A DNA stretch of 64,000 nucleotides from Dactylis glomerata (GCA_007115705.1 QXEO01000217.1:62001-126000), one strand, 5' to 3'; shown: positions 11,898 through 23,202, counted from the first letter of the stretch. A program made the numbers and translations. The notes: generated by a model not told the origin, from the sequence alone.

Positions 11898-13618
11898 TGA
11901 TGGCGCGGTGATGATGATGTGGGAGCTTCTTCTTCAATCCCCGGCAACGGCGACAGAAAACTTCTGTTTCCAAGTTGACGTGGGAATGTGTAGTAAATGA
12001 CCGGCCAGTTGGAAACCCCAAGAGAAGGTTTGATGAATATAGCAATAAGTTTTCCCTCAGTTATGAAACCAAGGTTATCAATCCAGTAGGAAAAAGACAA
12101 TAGGACTGAAGGTGATGCCCACTAGCTGCGTGACACTCTAACAAGGGCGTCGTTAACGATATCTTGTTAGCGCGTCTTCAACCAGTAGCAACGTGGAACC
12201 TGCACACAACACAACCAAATACTTTGTTCCCAACTTACGATGAGGTTATCAATCTCACCGGTTTGCTTTAAAACAAAGGAATGATCGTATCAAGTGGAAA
12301 GCAATAGTAATATGCGAGTAAAGTAAACAGTGCGAGTAAAGTAAACAGGTGATAGCAATATAAAGGAAATAGGACCGGAGTCCACAGTTCACTAGTGGTG
12401 TCTCTCCATAAAATAAAATAACACATGCTGGGTAAACAAATTACAGTTGGGCAATTGATAGAATAAAGACAACGTGATATGTCGAGAGGATCACTATGAG
12501 ATTTACTCTGGGCATTACAACAAGATACATAGACCGCCATCCAACTGCATCTATGACTAATAATCCACTTGTGGCGAATCAATCTGAGAACTCCACAAGT
12601 ATTAAGTTGCGAACAACCGATAACTGCATTAAGTAAAGTGTGTAATGTAAACAAAGCATATGCCCTTGAGCATATGAATGTTGTTTTCCCCCTAGTAGCA
12701 ATAGCACATCTACAACCTTAGAGGTTTCTGTCACTCCCCCAGATTAAATAGAGGCATGAACCCACTATCGAGCATAAATACCCCCTCTTGGAGTCACTAG
12801 CAACTACTCGGCCAAGATAGCTACTAACAACGGAGAGCATGCAAGATCATAAACAACATAGAGATAACATAATATAAAATTCAGTACATCAACTCAATCA
12901 TAACACCAATATTCATCGGATCCCAACAAACACAACATGTAGAATTACATAACGGTGATCTCGATCGTGTAAGGCAGCTCACGAGATCTAAACATGAAGC
13001 ACATGGTGGAGAAGACAACCATCTAGCTACAGCTATGGACCCATAGTCCAAGGTAGACTACTCACTCATCGCGCCAGAGGCAAGCATGGCGATGAAAAGA
13101 CCTTCGGTGGCGATTCCCCTCTCCGACAGGGTGCCGGGAAGAGCTTCTGGACCCTCCCAATCCTTGGGTCGACGGCGGCGGCGGATCGCTATGTATTCTG
13201 GAAAAGTGATTAGGTCTTTAGGTTTTTCCCGTCGGGGGGTCTTTATAGGCGAAGGGGCGGCATCAGAAGTGGGCCAGGGTGGCCTCACCACCAGGGGGCG
13301 CCGACCAGCCCTGGGGCGCGCCGCCTTGTGGTGTGGCCGCCTTGTGGCCCCTCTTCGTCTCCTCTTCGGTTCTCTTGAAGCTTTGGTAAATATCTGGACG
13401 TCTGGCTTTTGTTTCATCCAATTCCGAGAATATTTCCCGTGTAACTTTTCTGAAACACAAAAACAGCAAAAAACAGGGAACTGGCACTGTGGCATCTCGT
13501 TAATAGGTTAGTTCTGGAAAATACATAAAAATGCCACGAAGTGTAACAAAACACTAAGCAAATGGTGTAAAAATAAGCATGGAGCATCAAAAATTATGGA
13601 TACGTTGGAGACGTATCA
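11898..13618 (-). repeat. 5' LTR of outer TGATACG element
   Basis: The end at 13,618 is certain (GACGTATCA, then unrelated sequence). The start is less so: TGATGGCG at 11,898 follows the first primer-binding-site block, but the LTR could instead start near 11,977 after the second block. Confidence 0.75.
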
Positions 13619-14324
13619 GACCACGAAACTACGACGGCTAAGACAAGGTGCTACCACTATCCAGATTGTGTGCTGCCCATGGCTGGGTATTTTGGTGTGC
13701 GGTATCTCGGACAAAAGTCCTGCACGACTTGTGTCGGTGCCGGCGACGATGGCACCTTTGGGCGTCATTTTCCTCCATGGAAGCGTCGCCGTGAAGATCC
13801 GGCATCTCACCCACCTTCGGGGTGTTATCTCCGGTGAAAACCATGATTCGGCAATGCCGGATTGGCGATGGCGGCGTCTCTGACGTTGCTTCTTTGTTGA
13901 AAGCATCGCCTTGGAGACAATACATGGTAATTATGCCATCGGTGCCGAGCTGGTGTTTGCGGTGGCTCAAGGCTTGAGCCTCCAAGGCATCTGTTATTTC
14001 TCGTGGTGCTACCGAGACGACGTCTTCCTCAAGACTGGTCAAGTCCTGCCTTTGCTTGCCGACTCTAGGCGCTCAAGAGCGGATGATACGTTGGCTCGGG
14101 TAGTTTTGATGAACTGGTTGTTCTCTGGTCGTAGCCAAGGTTGGCCGCCCTTTGGCTCTTGCTGGGCTTGGCATGTTCTTGTAGTTGTTGTCGTAGCGAT
14201 TGTGGTGGCTAATCTTTTGATTAGCGGTGGTGGCCGAAAGGCATTGTAGCCATTCTTTGGCATTGTACTCCTTTACAAGCTTACTACAATGACGCGCAGC
14301 TCTCCTGCGGGTTCTCAAAAAAAA
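13619..14324 (+). mobile_element. LINE 3' end, 5' truncated, with poly(A)
   Basis: GC-rich sequence with no long ORF ends in GACGCGCAGCTCTCCTGCGG and a short A-run at 14,317-14,324. This resembles 3' ends of plant LINEs that I recall (CAGCTCTCCTGC followed by poly(A)). The outer LTR element abuts its left side, so any further 5' part would lie left of the window. ORFs on both strands here share no recognisable domain. Confidence 0.5.
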
Positions 14325-14356
14325 TGGGAGGAGTCGGGTCGTGGTATCTCGGTTTA

Positions 14357-14493
14357 GGCCCTGCTTGGATGCCAGTATTTTAGGCCAAACCGGCGGAATT
14401 TTCCACGGACCTGCAATGGCCACGTTAAAAATCTAGCGGTGGGCCAGAAATCACAATGGAGGTGGAAATTAAAATGGCGTTCCAATCGGGGCC
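14357..14493. mobile_element. Tourist-like MITE, 137 bp (PIF/Harbinger type)
   Basis: Terminal inverted repeats GGCCCTGCTTGGATGCCA and the complement of TGGCGTTCCAATCGGGGCC, flanked by TTA at 14,354-14,356 and 14,494-14,496. A 3-bp TTA duplication is the PIF/Harbinger signature. Confidence 0.8.
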
Positions 14494-14496
14494 TTA

Positions 14497-15375
14497 GGAA
14501 TTAATTCTTTAGCTAATCGGATATAGTAATTGAGAATTTGTAAATTTGGATCTAATCTAATTTAATGAGCCGATCTGACCTTTGATAGGACTGTGCAGCG
14601 TCCCCAGGGAGAGGAGATTAATCTCACGTGGGCGCCTCGATGCGAAAGTAGTGGAAAAACCTATGATTGACGTCATTGAGACCAACCACTCTAATACTAC
14701 GTGAAAGTTTCTAAACCCTAATATTTCGTTGTTAGGACTGCCTCATGTCTAGGCAGGGACTGGATAGGTTCCCCTTCCTTGTTTCCAGTGATATGTTAGG
14801 ACCACATGCGCATGGTACTCATGCTTGCAGTCTCTATTCCGGCACTTAGCGGTGAGATTGAGAATTGGGGGATCCATCCTAAATTCTACTTAGAGAATTA
14901 AATATTTTCTTACCTTTTATTGAATATTCTTGGGAAATAAAATTAGCTTTATGCAAATAAACTGATAGCTATAGTCCACTATATGAACTATGCATATTCC
15001 CTTCTCTTTCCACTTCTAATATGGTTTGCGAGTACCTTCAAAGTACTCACGACATTTTTCTGACTATTAACTTGGCTAGACTTGAAGGAAAAATATTAAG
15101 AAGGAATGATTCTTTGATAGCTCATCGTATTAGGCTTGTTTCCTATAGTCAGCTTACATGTGAGGTTAAAGCATGACAATATGGATCTGAAGTGATATTC
15201 GGCTACATATTGATGTAGTGTAACGCTTGGTCCGTACGACCACCTTTGTAAACCTATTATTTATTATATATTAATTGGTTGTGACTATGATATCAACTGA
15301 GTTATGTTCCACGACTCTTGTATCTTTAGGATCGTGGCAGAGTAAATAACAGTGTTCTTGAAATGTAAAAATTTG
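14497..15375. other. Anonymous AT-rich sequence
   Basis: No ORF, inverted repeat or recognised element is seen. Parts (for example GTACGACCACC near 15,235 and AGGATCGTGGCAGAG near 15,330) feel repetitive but I cannot assign them. Confidence 0.4.
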
Positions 15376-15526
15376 GGGATGCCGCAAGTTACAAATGTGA
15401 TAACGATAATTAACTGGAAAACGAGTCCATCATGGTCGCCCTTAACCGTTGGATGTTGTCGAAATGGTATCTGCTAGCCTGGGTTGTTGGATCATGTCGT
15501 ATCATATTTGTAACTTGCGGCATCCC
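15376..15526. mobile_element. Small fold-back element (MITE-like), about 151 bp
   Basis: GGGATGCCGCAAGTTACAAA at the left is matched by its reverse complement at the right end (about 15,506-15,526), and the match extends imperfectly inward (TGATA/TATCA). No clear target duplication was found, so the superfamily is open. Confidence 0.6.
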
Positions 15527-16048
15527 TGATGGAGAATTCTTTAGCAAAATTGCCATAGAAGGATCCTGACATCCCATCGGCTGCCACTAGATTAACTTCC
15601 TTCTGATTCTATCGGTCGCTTGCACCACTACCGTGAGGACGAATCTCCGATAAGGCGACTACCAAGCGTTGCTTCCATCTTTCCGGTGCATGGGTGTCCT
15701 ACAATTCCCGGTCTAGCGCCCTGTAGTTCGGGCAAGTCAGGATTTACGCGAACCCGAACCAGAATTTCCAGGTACCTGAAATCCCGAATTGCCCGGTTTC
15801 ATACTTTTTGGGAGAATTTCGGGTGTCACTTTTTAAAATCCAATTTTTTATTACCTGGCCCTAAATTTTCGGGTACCCGAACGCCTAGCCTGACTTACTA
15901 ATTAATATATTATTGCACTACAATGCTTGCACACTTACGCTGAATCCAGTATACATGGGGAATATACCAAGAGGTCTTTGTCTGAATAATGGAGTTGCAA
16001 GATGAATTTATGATGAGCTAAGCTTTGCAAAATTGTAAAGCCATTATA
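15527..16048. other. Anonymous sequence with a possible degenerate inverted repeat
   Basis: An imperfect inverted pair, AAGTCAGG near 15,733 and CCTGACTT near 15,889, each followed inward by C/G-rich GAACCCGAA-like sequence, may be a decayed MITE of about 160 bp. Nothing else is recognised. Confidence 0.3.
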
Positions 16049-16206
16049 CTCCCTTTGTTTAACACTATTAGAGTGATATGCAGTTTAAAAGAAAGTTTGA
16101 CCATATAACTTTTATGACATATAATTTATTTTTGTTGACCAAATTTATGGTTAAAGTTTCTTTTAAACTACAGATTACTCTAACAATTAATCTTGATCGG
16201 AGGGTG
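16049..16206. mobile_element. Diverged Stowaway-like MITE, 158 bp
   Basis: Begins CTCCCTTTGTTT after TA (16,047-16,048) and ends GATCGGAGGGTG before TA (16,207-16,208). The interior folds back (CAGTTTAAAAGAAAGTTTGACC against GGTTAAAGTTTCTTTTAAACT). The CTCCCTC-type end and TA target fit Stowaway/Mariner. It lies just downstream of the last WSD1-like exon. Confidence 0.7.
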
Positions 16207-16430
16207 TATATTAGTGGTTACTTAATAAATAAAGTGAACACCAAACTGAAAAAACCAACAACTTCTGCACGGAAATAAAAGCTTACTTAGTGCGATTTGA
16301 TTTCCAACCATAGTTTGGTATAAAGTTTATGGTTACGATTACATGTGGCGACTCACGATACAACATTGAACATGTAGAAGTATGTACCGACAGCATTATT
16401 CATTTTTAAAGTGGGACGATCAAATATTTG

Positions 16431-16577
16431 TTAAAGCATCGAAACTGCATCCTTAATGTTCCTGAAGGAGTCGGCAAAGTCGTCCAGAAGTTGACTATAA
16501 TCTGGAAATACTTCCTCGTCGACCGATAGAATTACCTTGATAGTGTTACCATAACTCTGGTAGTGCACAATCAAAGC
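16431..16577 (-). pseudogene. WSD1-like: WSD1-like last exon
   Basis: 147 nt after acceptor GTTTTGCAG, encoding ALIVHYQSYGNTIKVILSVD, then EEVFPDYSQLLDDFADSFRN and IKDAVSML with a TAA stop. This is the usual WS/DGAT C-terminus. Confidence 0.9.
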
Positions 16578-17060
16578 CTGCAAAACAAATCTTATTTTAG
16601 TTATTCACAGGCATAATGATTGCAGCTTTATAAGTTTATCTTTTCTAATATTCAAATGCATATTCCAAGGAAATGACTTTGCTTAGTTGGTAGGTCGTCT
16701 TTTTATGGGAACCCAAGGTCAAGTCGTATCCTTAGCAGGGTAGCTATTCAGTGACGAACTATCCACATACATATCTAAAGTAACCATTTAGTTACCTCTT
16801 TACTTCTAGCCACATGTTTAGTTACAATATGAGGTTGCTGATTAACTAACTACAACAGCCCGTCATTGTATGTTTTCAAGTAGCTAGACAAGCTACGCTA
16901 CAACTGTTTCTTCAACTAATTAATTAGATCTCTGATGGTTTAAGCCTTGCACCACCAAATGGCACAGACATGCATGCTAGCTGAAGATCCAAGGAACTTC
17001 GCCACACAATCGATAGACATGCATGCCAGCAACCCTTGCCATGACCATCTAGCTCTCTGA
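16578..17060 (-). other. WSD1-like last intron, 3' part
   Basis: Intron sequence next to the last exon; no element or ORF seen. Confidence 0.6.
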
Positions 17061-17350
17061 GGCCTTGTTTATTTCTCCCATATTTTCATTCCGAAAGATG
17101 CGTGGATATGTGGGGATTTGGTGTTCACCCAATATCCTCAAATCCACTCAAATACTCTTCCCCAAAATTACTCTACGATGATGGAGAGTTTTTAATATTG
17201 TCAAAAATATACTAGTGTGGAGGGGATTTGTGGGGATATCTTCGGATTATCCCCTCTAAACTAGGTCTAGTAAACAACCCATCAGAGAAATTACAGGATA
17301 CGGGATAATCCCCTCCCATCCCCTCAAATACCCTAGAAGTAAACAAGGCC
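17061..17350. mobile_element. Tourist-like MITE, 290 bp, in WSD1-like intron
   Basis: Inverted ends GGCCTTGTTTATTTCT and AGAAGTAAACAAGGCC, flanked by TGA at 17,058-17,060 and 17,351-17,353. The 3-bp target and the GGCC ends fit PIF/Harbinger. Confidence 0.8.
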
Positions 17351-17353
17351 TGA

Positions 17354-18627
17354 AAGGAAACATCTTGACCACCGAATTAAGCCTTACACCTACTTTGAAC
17401 CATACCAATATAAGGTATAGTTTCGAAGATGTCAATTTAAAGCTAACACTCAAGACGACTCTGAGTCACTTTCAAGGTCTGAGAGTTAGATCATTTACAC
17501 GGTTCGAGATTAGAAGAATTTTGATGTCATCAAAGTTTATCCTTTATGTATGCTTGGAAATAACATCCTCAAAACAGGCTACTACCCTGCTTTGTAAATA
17601 AAGCCACAACAATCGAACCGACACAAAGTGACGAGGAGACCCTCTAGCAAAGATAAACAAAAACATTAAAAACCAAACTTGCCACGAAAGACATTGGATC
17701 GAGACCGAGGGTGCTAGATCTCCACGACTACACCAAGGGTGTGATAACACACCACAATGCCGTTGTCGAGATCGAGACATTCAAGGGTGTGACAATGCAA
17801 CGCATCCCGCCATTGGCGCCGGAGTGCCGAGCTTTCGTGCAGAAAAACCTTCACAACACTCTCGGTATCTCTTATCGCCCATTGGCCCCAAGCTAGGCGC
17901 CATGATGCGGGAGGCGTTATGATGGCAAGTACACCAGATCAGGTAGGAAAAGTCTGAGCAAGCCAAGTAGCCCTCGGACTTGTTCAACGAGTAGGACGAT
18001 CGTTCGCAAGTTGAACCTGCGGAGCTTCAAGAAATGAGACTACTAGGCACATACCAGATCAATCATATAGGACAAATGGCCCAGATCCGGCACCCCAACC
18101 ACTCCATGGCTAGGGGTTGGGCATGGCGGGCCAGGAGCCCTGAAGCCAACGATGGTAGGAGACCCCCACAACCCAGATCGTGGTCCGATTAGGGCTAACA
18201 ACTCTGCCACTTGGACTAGCTCCGCCATCCACATCCCTATTGTTACCGGCCACCCTAGTCCTTTCCATCCTCAGTTTCGGTGAGGAGTGCTGCCCTCATG
18301 CCACAACAGCACGACAGACGAGATCTCTTCTAGGGTGTACCGCCACCGACCTATAGTCCCCGCACCAGGAGTTGCACACCGTAAAGATAACGGGTTGCCG
18401 TCGGCACCGCCCGATCTTTACCTAATGGTGACATGTGTGACGAGGAGGAAGCGGCTCGGGTTTCTCCCATGTATCACCCGCGGGAGGAGGGGGAGGAGCT
18501 CGACGATGCGTTTTTGTGTCAGACTCCAATTTTGTTCTTCTACCTAACTAACATACCATTGTCTGATCTTTGTTGGACAGACTACAATACAATTGTTTCT
18601 TCAAATTCCCGAGACTGGACAAACGTA
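17354..18627 (-). other. Unassigned repeat-like sequence, possibly a LINE 3' region, minus strand
   Basis: On the minus strand the left part reads GGCTTTATTTACAAAGCAGG near 17,607-17,588, which resembles the end of some grass LINE 3' untranslated regions. The rest to about 18,560 is GC-rich without an intact ORF. It lies in the last WSD1-like intron. Confidence 0.35.
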
Positions 18628-18628
18628 C

Positions 18629-19010
18629 ACCGAGCTACACGTATCCCTTTATTTTCAAACATTTAAAATTTGTATTTTAAAGTTTCAAACAATTTTTTTT
18701 GAGGTAGTCAATGTTGAAGACTACAGATCATGCAAAGTCTAAACATGAAATACTTTGTATTGTAGGCTACACAAAAAAGAAAAGGTCTGACATATTATAT
18801 AGTGAATGACACACATTTCAACACTATATAATTTTGTGACATTTTTTCATTTGTGTGTAGCCTAGTATAAAAGGTATCCCATAATAAAATTTTGCACTAT
18901 TTGTAGCATTCAACATTGGCTACCTTCAGAATTTTGTTTCAGAATTTTTTGAAACTTCAAAATGTGAATTTTGAATGTTTGAAAATAAAGAGTTACATGT
19001 GTAGCTCGGT
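18629..19010. mobile_element. Long-inverted-repeat fold-back element, about 0.38 kb
   Basis: ACCGAGCTACAC at the left pairs with GTGTAGCTCGGT at the right. The arms stay complementary for roughly 100 bp (CTTTATTTTCAAACATTTAA against TTGAATGTTTGAAAATAAAG; TAGTCAATGTTGAAGACTAC against GCATTCAACATTGGCTA), and inner repeats TTGTAGGCTACACA/TGTGTGTAGCCTA pair as well. Long arms suggest a Mutator-like MITE; no target duplication was confirmed. Confidence 0.6.
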
Positions 19011-19132
19011 CTACGATTTCGAGTTTCCTGGATCTCAAATGGTTAATAAGTTCTTTGATAGATTTGTAATGACAAAAGAAAGAAAAAGTAGCTTATGATC
19101 GAAGGTTTTGCTGTAAGGTTGTACTGACTTAC

Positions 19133-19270
19133 TTATGGAACTCCATAAACGGTAGGCGCAATGAAGACAACTGGGTGCCCACACAATTCTACTTGTTCGG
19201 CTGGTCCAATAACGTTTGAGAACGCCATAGTGGTATGTGCAAACATACGACGGAAGATAAAAGCGCCTGC
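19133..19270 (-). pseudogene. WSD1-like: WSD1-like exon e, ends in premature TAA
   Basis: 138 nt from acceptor CAAGCAG, encoding AGAFIFRRMFAHTTMAFSNV, then IGPAEQVELCGHPVVFIAP and TVYGVP, then TAA (19,133-19,135) directly before donor GTAAGTC. Family members read Q at this place (YG.PQAL), so one C-to-T change of CAA explains the stop. Confidence 0.9.
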
Positions 19271-19383
19271 CTGCTTGGATTGTCAAATTGAACAATTACA
19301 AACATGAACAGTAACTAAATAAATGCAGTATTAGTCTGTCAAGTTGAACATTTTTTGGTGTAATTTAGTTTTTGAGACAGTAC

Positions 19384-19599
19384 CTTGAGACCAAACATTT
19401 TGAGAAAAAGTTCACTCATCTTACACGTGAAGACCACTTCAAGTGAGCTTTTCTTTCTATCCAAAGTCTTCTTTGCCTCGCGAACATATGCAAGTGGATC
19501 ATCGTCCATCGCTAAGTGAAATGGAAGGATAATGAAGCCTAGTTGATTTCCCCATGACACATCGTTACTCTTACCAGATTCTATCATATTAACATTTGT
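19384..19599 (-). pseudogene. WSD1-like: WSD1-like exon d
   Basis: 216 nt, 72 codons, phase 0 at both ends. It encodes TNVNMIESGKSNDVSWGNQL, then GFIILPFHLAMDDDPLAYVR, then a Lys-rich segment ending MFGLK before GTACTG. No internal stop. Confidence 0.9.
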
Positions 19600-20030
19600 C
19601 TGTTCATAGTTGTAAGAAAACATTAGACTAAATTATTAGAATGATATATATGCTACATATTGGCCATAAAATTATCTAAAACCTCCATATTCTCAATATT
19701 ATTAAATCATTTAAGAAATGTGAAATCAAACTAGCTACTCCAAAATTGACTAGTAATATAGGTTCACATTATTTAGATTGCTCAGGTGAACATAATACAT
19801 CTCATTAGCTTGTCATGCATCATATTCTCATAATAGCATGATTTACATTTTCACTAACATAATGGTACGAAAAGAGACAAACTTGCATGTTGGAGATATT
19901 GTTCCAATGTCCAAAATTTCTACCTTTCACATACTGAGAGAGTAATATCATGTGAGAAAAATGTAAATAAAATTGAGAGCGACATGCACCTAAAATTTCT
20001 TATTACAAGTCTCCATGAAGAAAACCTTAC

Positions 20031-20104
20031 GTGTAAGCTAGTGGTTGGCCTTAAATTGACAGGGAGGACCGAGCGCAGAGACATAGTTTTGGTGGTTGTG
20101 TCAC
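20031..20104 (-). pseudogene. WSD1-like: WSD1-like exon c
   Basis: 74 nt: acceptor AATGTCAG, coding (G)DTTTKTMSLRSVLPVNLRPT then TSLH, donor GTAAGG. VNLRPTTSL is a conserved WS/DGAT block. Confidence 0.9.
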
Positions 20105-20196
20105 CTGACATTAAAAATTGAGGTAATATACACAAAACGTTTAATATCCTCACGGCAGGAGAAAATGTGTAATATATCCTGCGAGCCATCACTTAC

Positions 20197-20263
20197 CTGA
20201 CTTGCGAATGTAATACCGTGAGAGAGCAGCAGAAGTGGCACCAACTAGGACGTCATTAACAGT
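20197..20263 (-). pseudogene. WSD1-like: WSD1-like exon b
   Basis: 67 nt: acceptor CCCGCAG, coding TVNDVLVGATSAALSRYYIR then KS and the first base of a Gly codon, donor GTAAGTG. It joins in phase with exon a (INC|TVNDV) and exon c. Confidence 0.9.
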
Positions 20264-20656
20264 CTGCGGGAGAACAAAAGTACAGAAGAGCTATTACGCA
20301 CAGACGGCTAATTTCTTTATAGTCTGAATTAATTAATGTCAGCTTCAGATACAAATGACTGGATCACAAAGTAATGAGTTTTTTATACAGTTATATATAT
20401 ATTACTCATCCGACCACTAATACCTATCTATCTAGGTATAAAAACTGTCTAGGTCCATTAGTTATTAGAGCAAGTTCAATAGAGCTGACTCCTGCTATAC
20501 GAGATAAAATATTATATTTTTAGTTAGGTGGAGAAGTGAGAATAGAAGAGAGAAGGGGAGTGGACTCTTATACAAAGCTAGCTCTAGCATATTCTCCTGG
20601 GCACTTTGTGAGAGTAAAAAGTGAACCTAAAGTAGTACATTTTTATAGCCCACTAT

Positions 20657-21066
20657 TGTTAGCATAATCTTGCCTAATTAGTCGTTTACGTTAGAGTCGT
20701 GTGAGCTTCTAGTGTTGTACTAGTGCGGCTAGGACTCTTAACCGTGCAGTACTAGGACTAGAAGAGTGCATACGTGGAGTCGGTGATTATTTAGGAAAGT
20801 GTAGCGTGTGGATTCAAGGCCGGCTAGGTCTTGTGTGTCCTCGTATTAGAGTAGGATTAAGATTAGGCGTTTGGATCGGTCGGCTGTCCGTGCATATATA
20901 CGCTGGCAGTACCGCGAGTTTTGTAACACCGCAAGTTGTATTGAGGAAAAAGAGAAATAAAAGAAAAAAGTTTTAGAGCGTGCGATACGCACGCTTGGCG
21001 ATAAAAAGTAGTCTCTGCGTGTATTCGTTTAGCTTCATGTGATTGATCTGTGGGCAAATTCCAACA
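20657..21066 (+). repeat. 5' LTR of element A
   Basis: 410 bp, nearly identical to 50,993-51,402. A TATA-like CATATATACG lies near 20,893. The final A and the following ATTG form the AATTG target of Copia B. Confidence 0.92.
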
Positions 21067-21070
21067 ATTG

Positions 21071-22700
21071 TGATAGGTTCGTAGCATAGAAAACAAATTT
21101 TTTCCTACGCAAGAACACATAAACTAGCCAAGATACTCTACGAGTTGGTAACAACGGAGACTAACCCTCGATGACCGTAAGCGGGGATTACGTTCCCGCA
21201 CAAACGTTGACGATGGAGAGTCGATGAAGACGCACGTAGTCGACATAGTTGTTCACTTGACGTAGTCGACGTAGTGGTTCACTTGACGATCACAAGATCG
21301 TGTACACGGCGCCACAAGTGGCAGCGCCCCCGTACTCGGATACACGTACGGTTCGGTGACGACCTCCATGCCCTCGGTCCAGCGAGGCAGCGGAAGTAGG
21401 GATCCACCGGAACTCCTCCTCCTCCACTTCTCCAAGTGTTGGTGGTTAACAATTTCGGCAGCGCTTCGCTTAAGCAACAGCCATGGTGTGGAGCAACAAG
21501 GTAGGGGATGGAAGCAACTAAGTGTTGGGAGAAGAGGAGCATGTCCAACAAATATATAGGAGAGAGGGGGCAGCCACCCATGAGGGGTGCGGCCAGCCCC
21601 TCCCCCTTTTCTCCTCTTCATGGCGGTGGTAACCCCCTCTTTCATGGAAAGGTAACCCCCCTCATCAAATGAGTAACCCCAATTTTAATTTTGCATGACA
21701 TTCATGTTAATTAAAATCCACACTTATTGAATTAATAAAACATTTTTATTTCTTTAATATTTGTTAATTCAATCAATTAACAAACATTAACATTTACCCC
21801 CTTGAGTCATTTCGATATACCGAAACAGTTTCGGTGCTTTTCTAAAACAACCCCTGTGCTGTCCAATAATTCAGCCAGAGTTCCAAATCCACTCAAAACG
21901 CGTCAGCGAACCTTAAGTGTGTCACCCTACGGTTCGTGAATAATGTGGACATGATCGAGACTCCTCTCTGATCAATAATCATCAGCGGGATCTGGAAATC
22001 CATGGTGACTCCCACTTACTCAACGATGAACTAGTGATCGTGTGAACCAATAACGAACATAGTTAATTCCTTTTGTCTCGCGATATTATTACTTGTCAGA
22101 GATCCGATCATTTGGTATCAACCATACCTAGTTCGATCTCGTTACCGACAAGTCTCTTTACTCGTTCCGTGATAATGCATTCCCGTGACCTAGTCACATG
22201 CTTGCAAGCGATTCCAATGCAATATCACCGAGAAGGGCCCAGAGAATATCTTCCCGTCATCGGGTCGGACAAATTCCACTCTTGATCCATGAGCCTCAAC
22301 TAATACTTTCATAATACCCAAATCAACCTTTATAATCACCCTGTGACGGTGTGACGTTTGATATCATCAAAGCACTCTTCCGGTATCAGTGATTAACATG
22401 ATCTCATGGTCTGAGGATTAGAACTATTTCGTATGAGTTTGATATAGCAATGAACTTTATGACTTGATCGTATTACTATTCGTACTATGGGTGTGAGTGT
22501 TCATCATATCATTCTTCTAATAATATGACCCCGTTATTAACAACATCCAATGTTCATGATCAGGAAACCTTGATCATCAGTTAATCAACGAGCTAGTATA
22601 AAAGAGAGGCTTTACTAGGAACCTTTTTAGTTTATTAATCACACAAGTATTAATGTTTCTGATTAATACAATTCTAGCATGAGAAATAAACATTTATCAT
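21071..22700 (-). repeat. 3' LTR of Copia B, first part
   Basis: Collinear with 48,597-50,226. It is broken at ATCAT (22,696-22,700) by Gypsy C and continues at 38,529. Confidence 0.9.
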
Positions 22701-23202
22701 TGACAAGGGTATAGTTAATAGAGCCCGTATGTTGAGTAACCCTGAGGCTCGTTAAGCTAGGCCCAATTGTAATGATAGTCAAGAAGTGAGCCTAGCTCAA
22801 CTGGCTATGGGAGTGGATGTACAACACAGGCACCCAGGTTCAAATCCCCGCGGATGCGAATGTGGGTTCTTATTATTTATTAAAAAAACTCGCTGTGGGG
22901 GTCTCCCCCACCGCTTTCCTTTCAAAAAAAAAATTGTAATGATAGTCGAATACGAGTCTTTACCGTATGTCGATATTGTAATCTGTATCGGACCCTACCC
23001 GATCCTCGAGACCTGGCCACATATATATAGGGGCCAGGAGGGGACGGTGTAGGCCAGATTGAAAGCAAGCCAGGTTGAACACCTAAGTTTACTTTCGACA
23101 CACACCTCTTTCGACTAACTTTACCTTTGAGTTCATCCGACGCCCTATCTCCCCGATCCTAAGTCCTTCATCTAGGACATTTGTCGAGTTAACCCCTCAT
23201 CA
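22701..23202 (+). repeat. 5' LTR of Gypsy C (contains SINE)
   Basis: Begins TGACAAGGGTATAG and ends CCCCTCATCA. TATA-like ATATATATAG at 23,021-23,030. Matches 38,189-38,523 apart from the SINE. Confidence 0.92.
22781..22931 (+). mobile_element. tRNA-derived SINE, about 151 bp
   Basis: A box-A-like stretch CCTAGCTCAACTGG near 22,791 and a box B GGTTCAAATCC at 22,837-22,847 form an internal RNA polymerase III promoter. The 3' end is CTTTCAAAAAAAAA. A 16-bp duplication AATTGTAATGATAGTC flanks it (22,765-22,780 and 22,932-22,947). The other LTR has the empty site. It is a retroposon, not a tRNA gene. Confidence 0.88.

Larger units (their letters stand above)
1..13618 (-). mobile_element. Outer Gypsy-type LTR retrotransposon, TGATACG family, left end cut by window
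   Basis: Read on the minus strand, this element has a 5' LTR ending at 13,618 (terminal motif GATACGTTGGAGACGTATCA on the plus strand), an internal part at 8,938-11,897 continued at 1,384-1,913, and a 3' LTR at 1-1,383 whose far end is outside the window. The polypurine-tract side (AGCATCCCCAAGCTTAAC) starts at 1,384, which fixes the orientation. A second element of the same family interrupts it at 1,914-8,932. The right flank is GACCA; the matching duplication would lie left of the window. The family name (Sabrina/WHAM group) is from memory and needs checking against TREP. Confidence 0.85.

Noticed and set aside
21253..21645. 130-codon ORF repeated at 48,824-49,171
   Set aside because: It lies at the same place in both LTRs of Copia B, antisense to nothing conserved; LTR sequence.
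22781..22931. tRNA-like sequence with A and B boxes
   Set aside because: It lacks a foldable tRNA body and has a poly(A) end and a target duplication; it is a SINE, not a tRNA gene.
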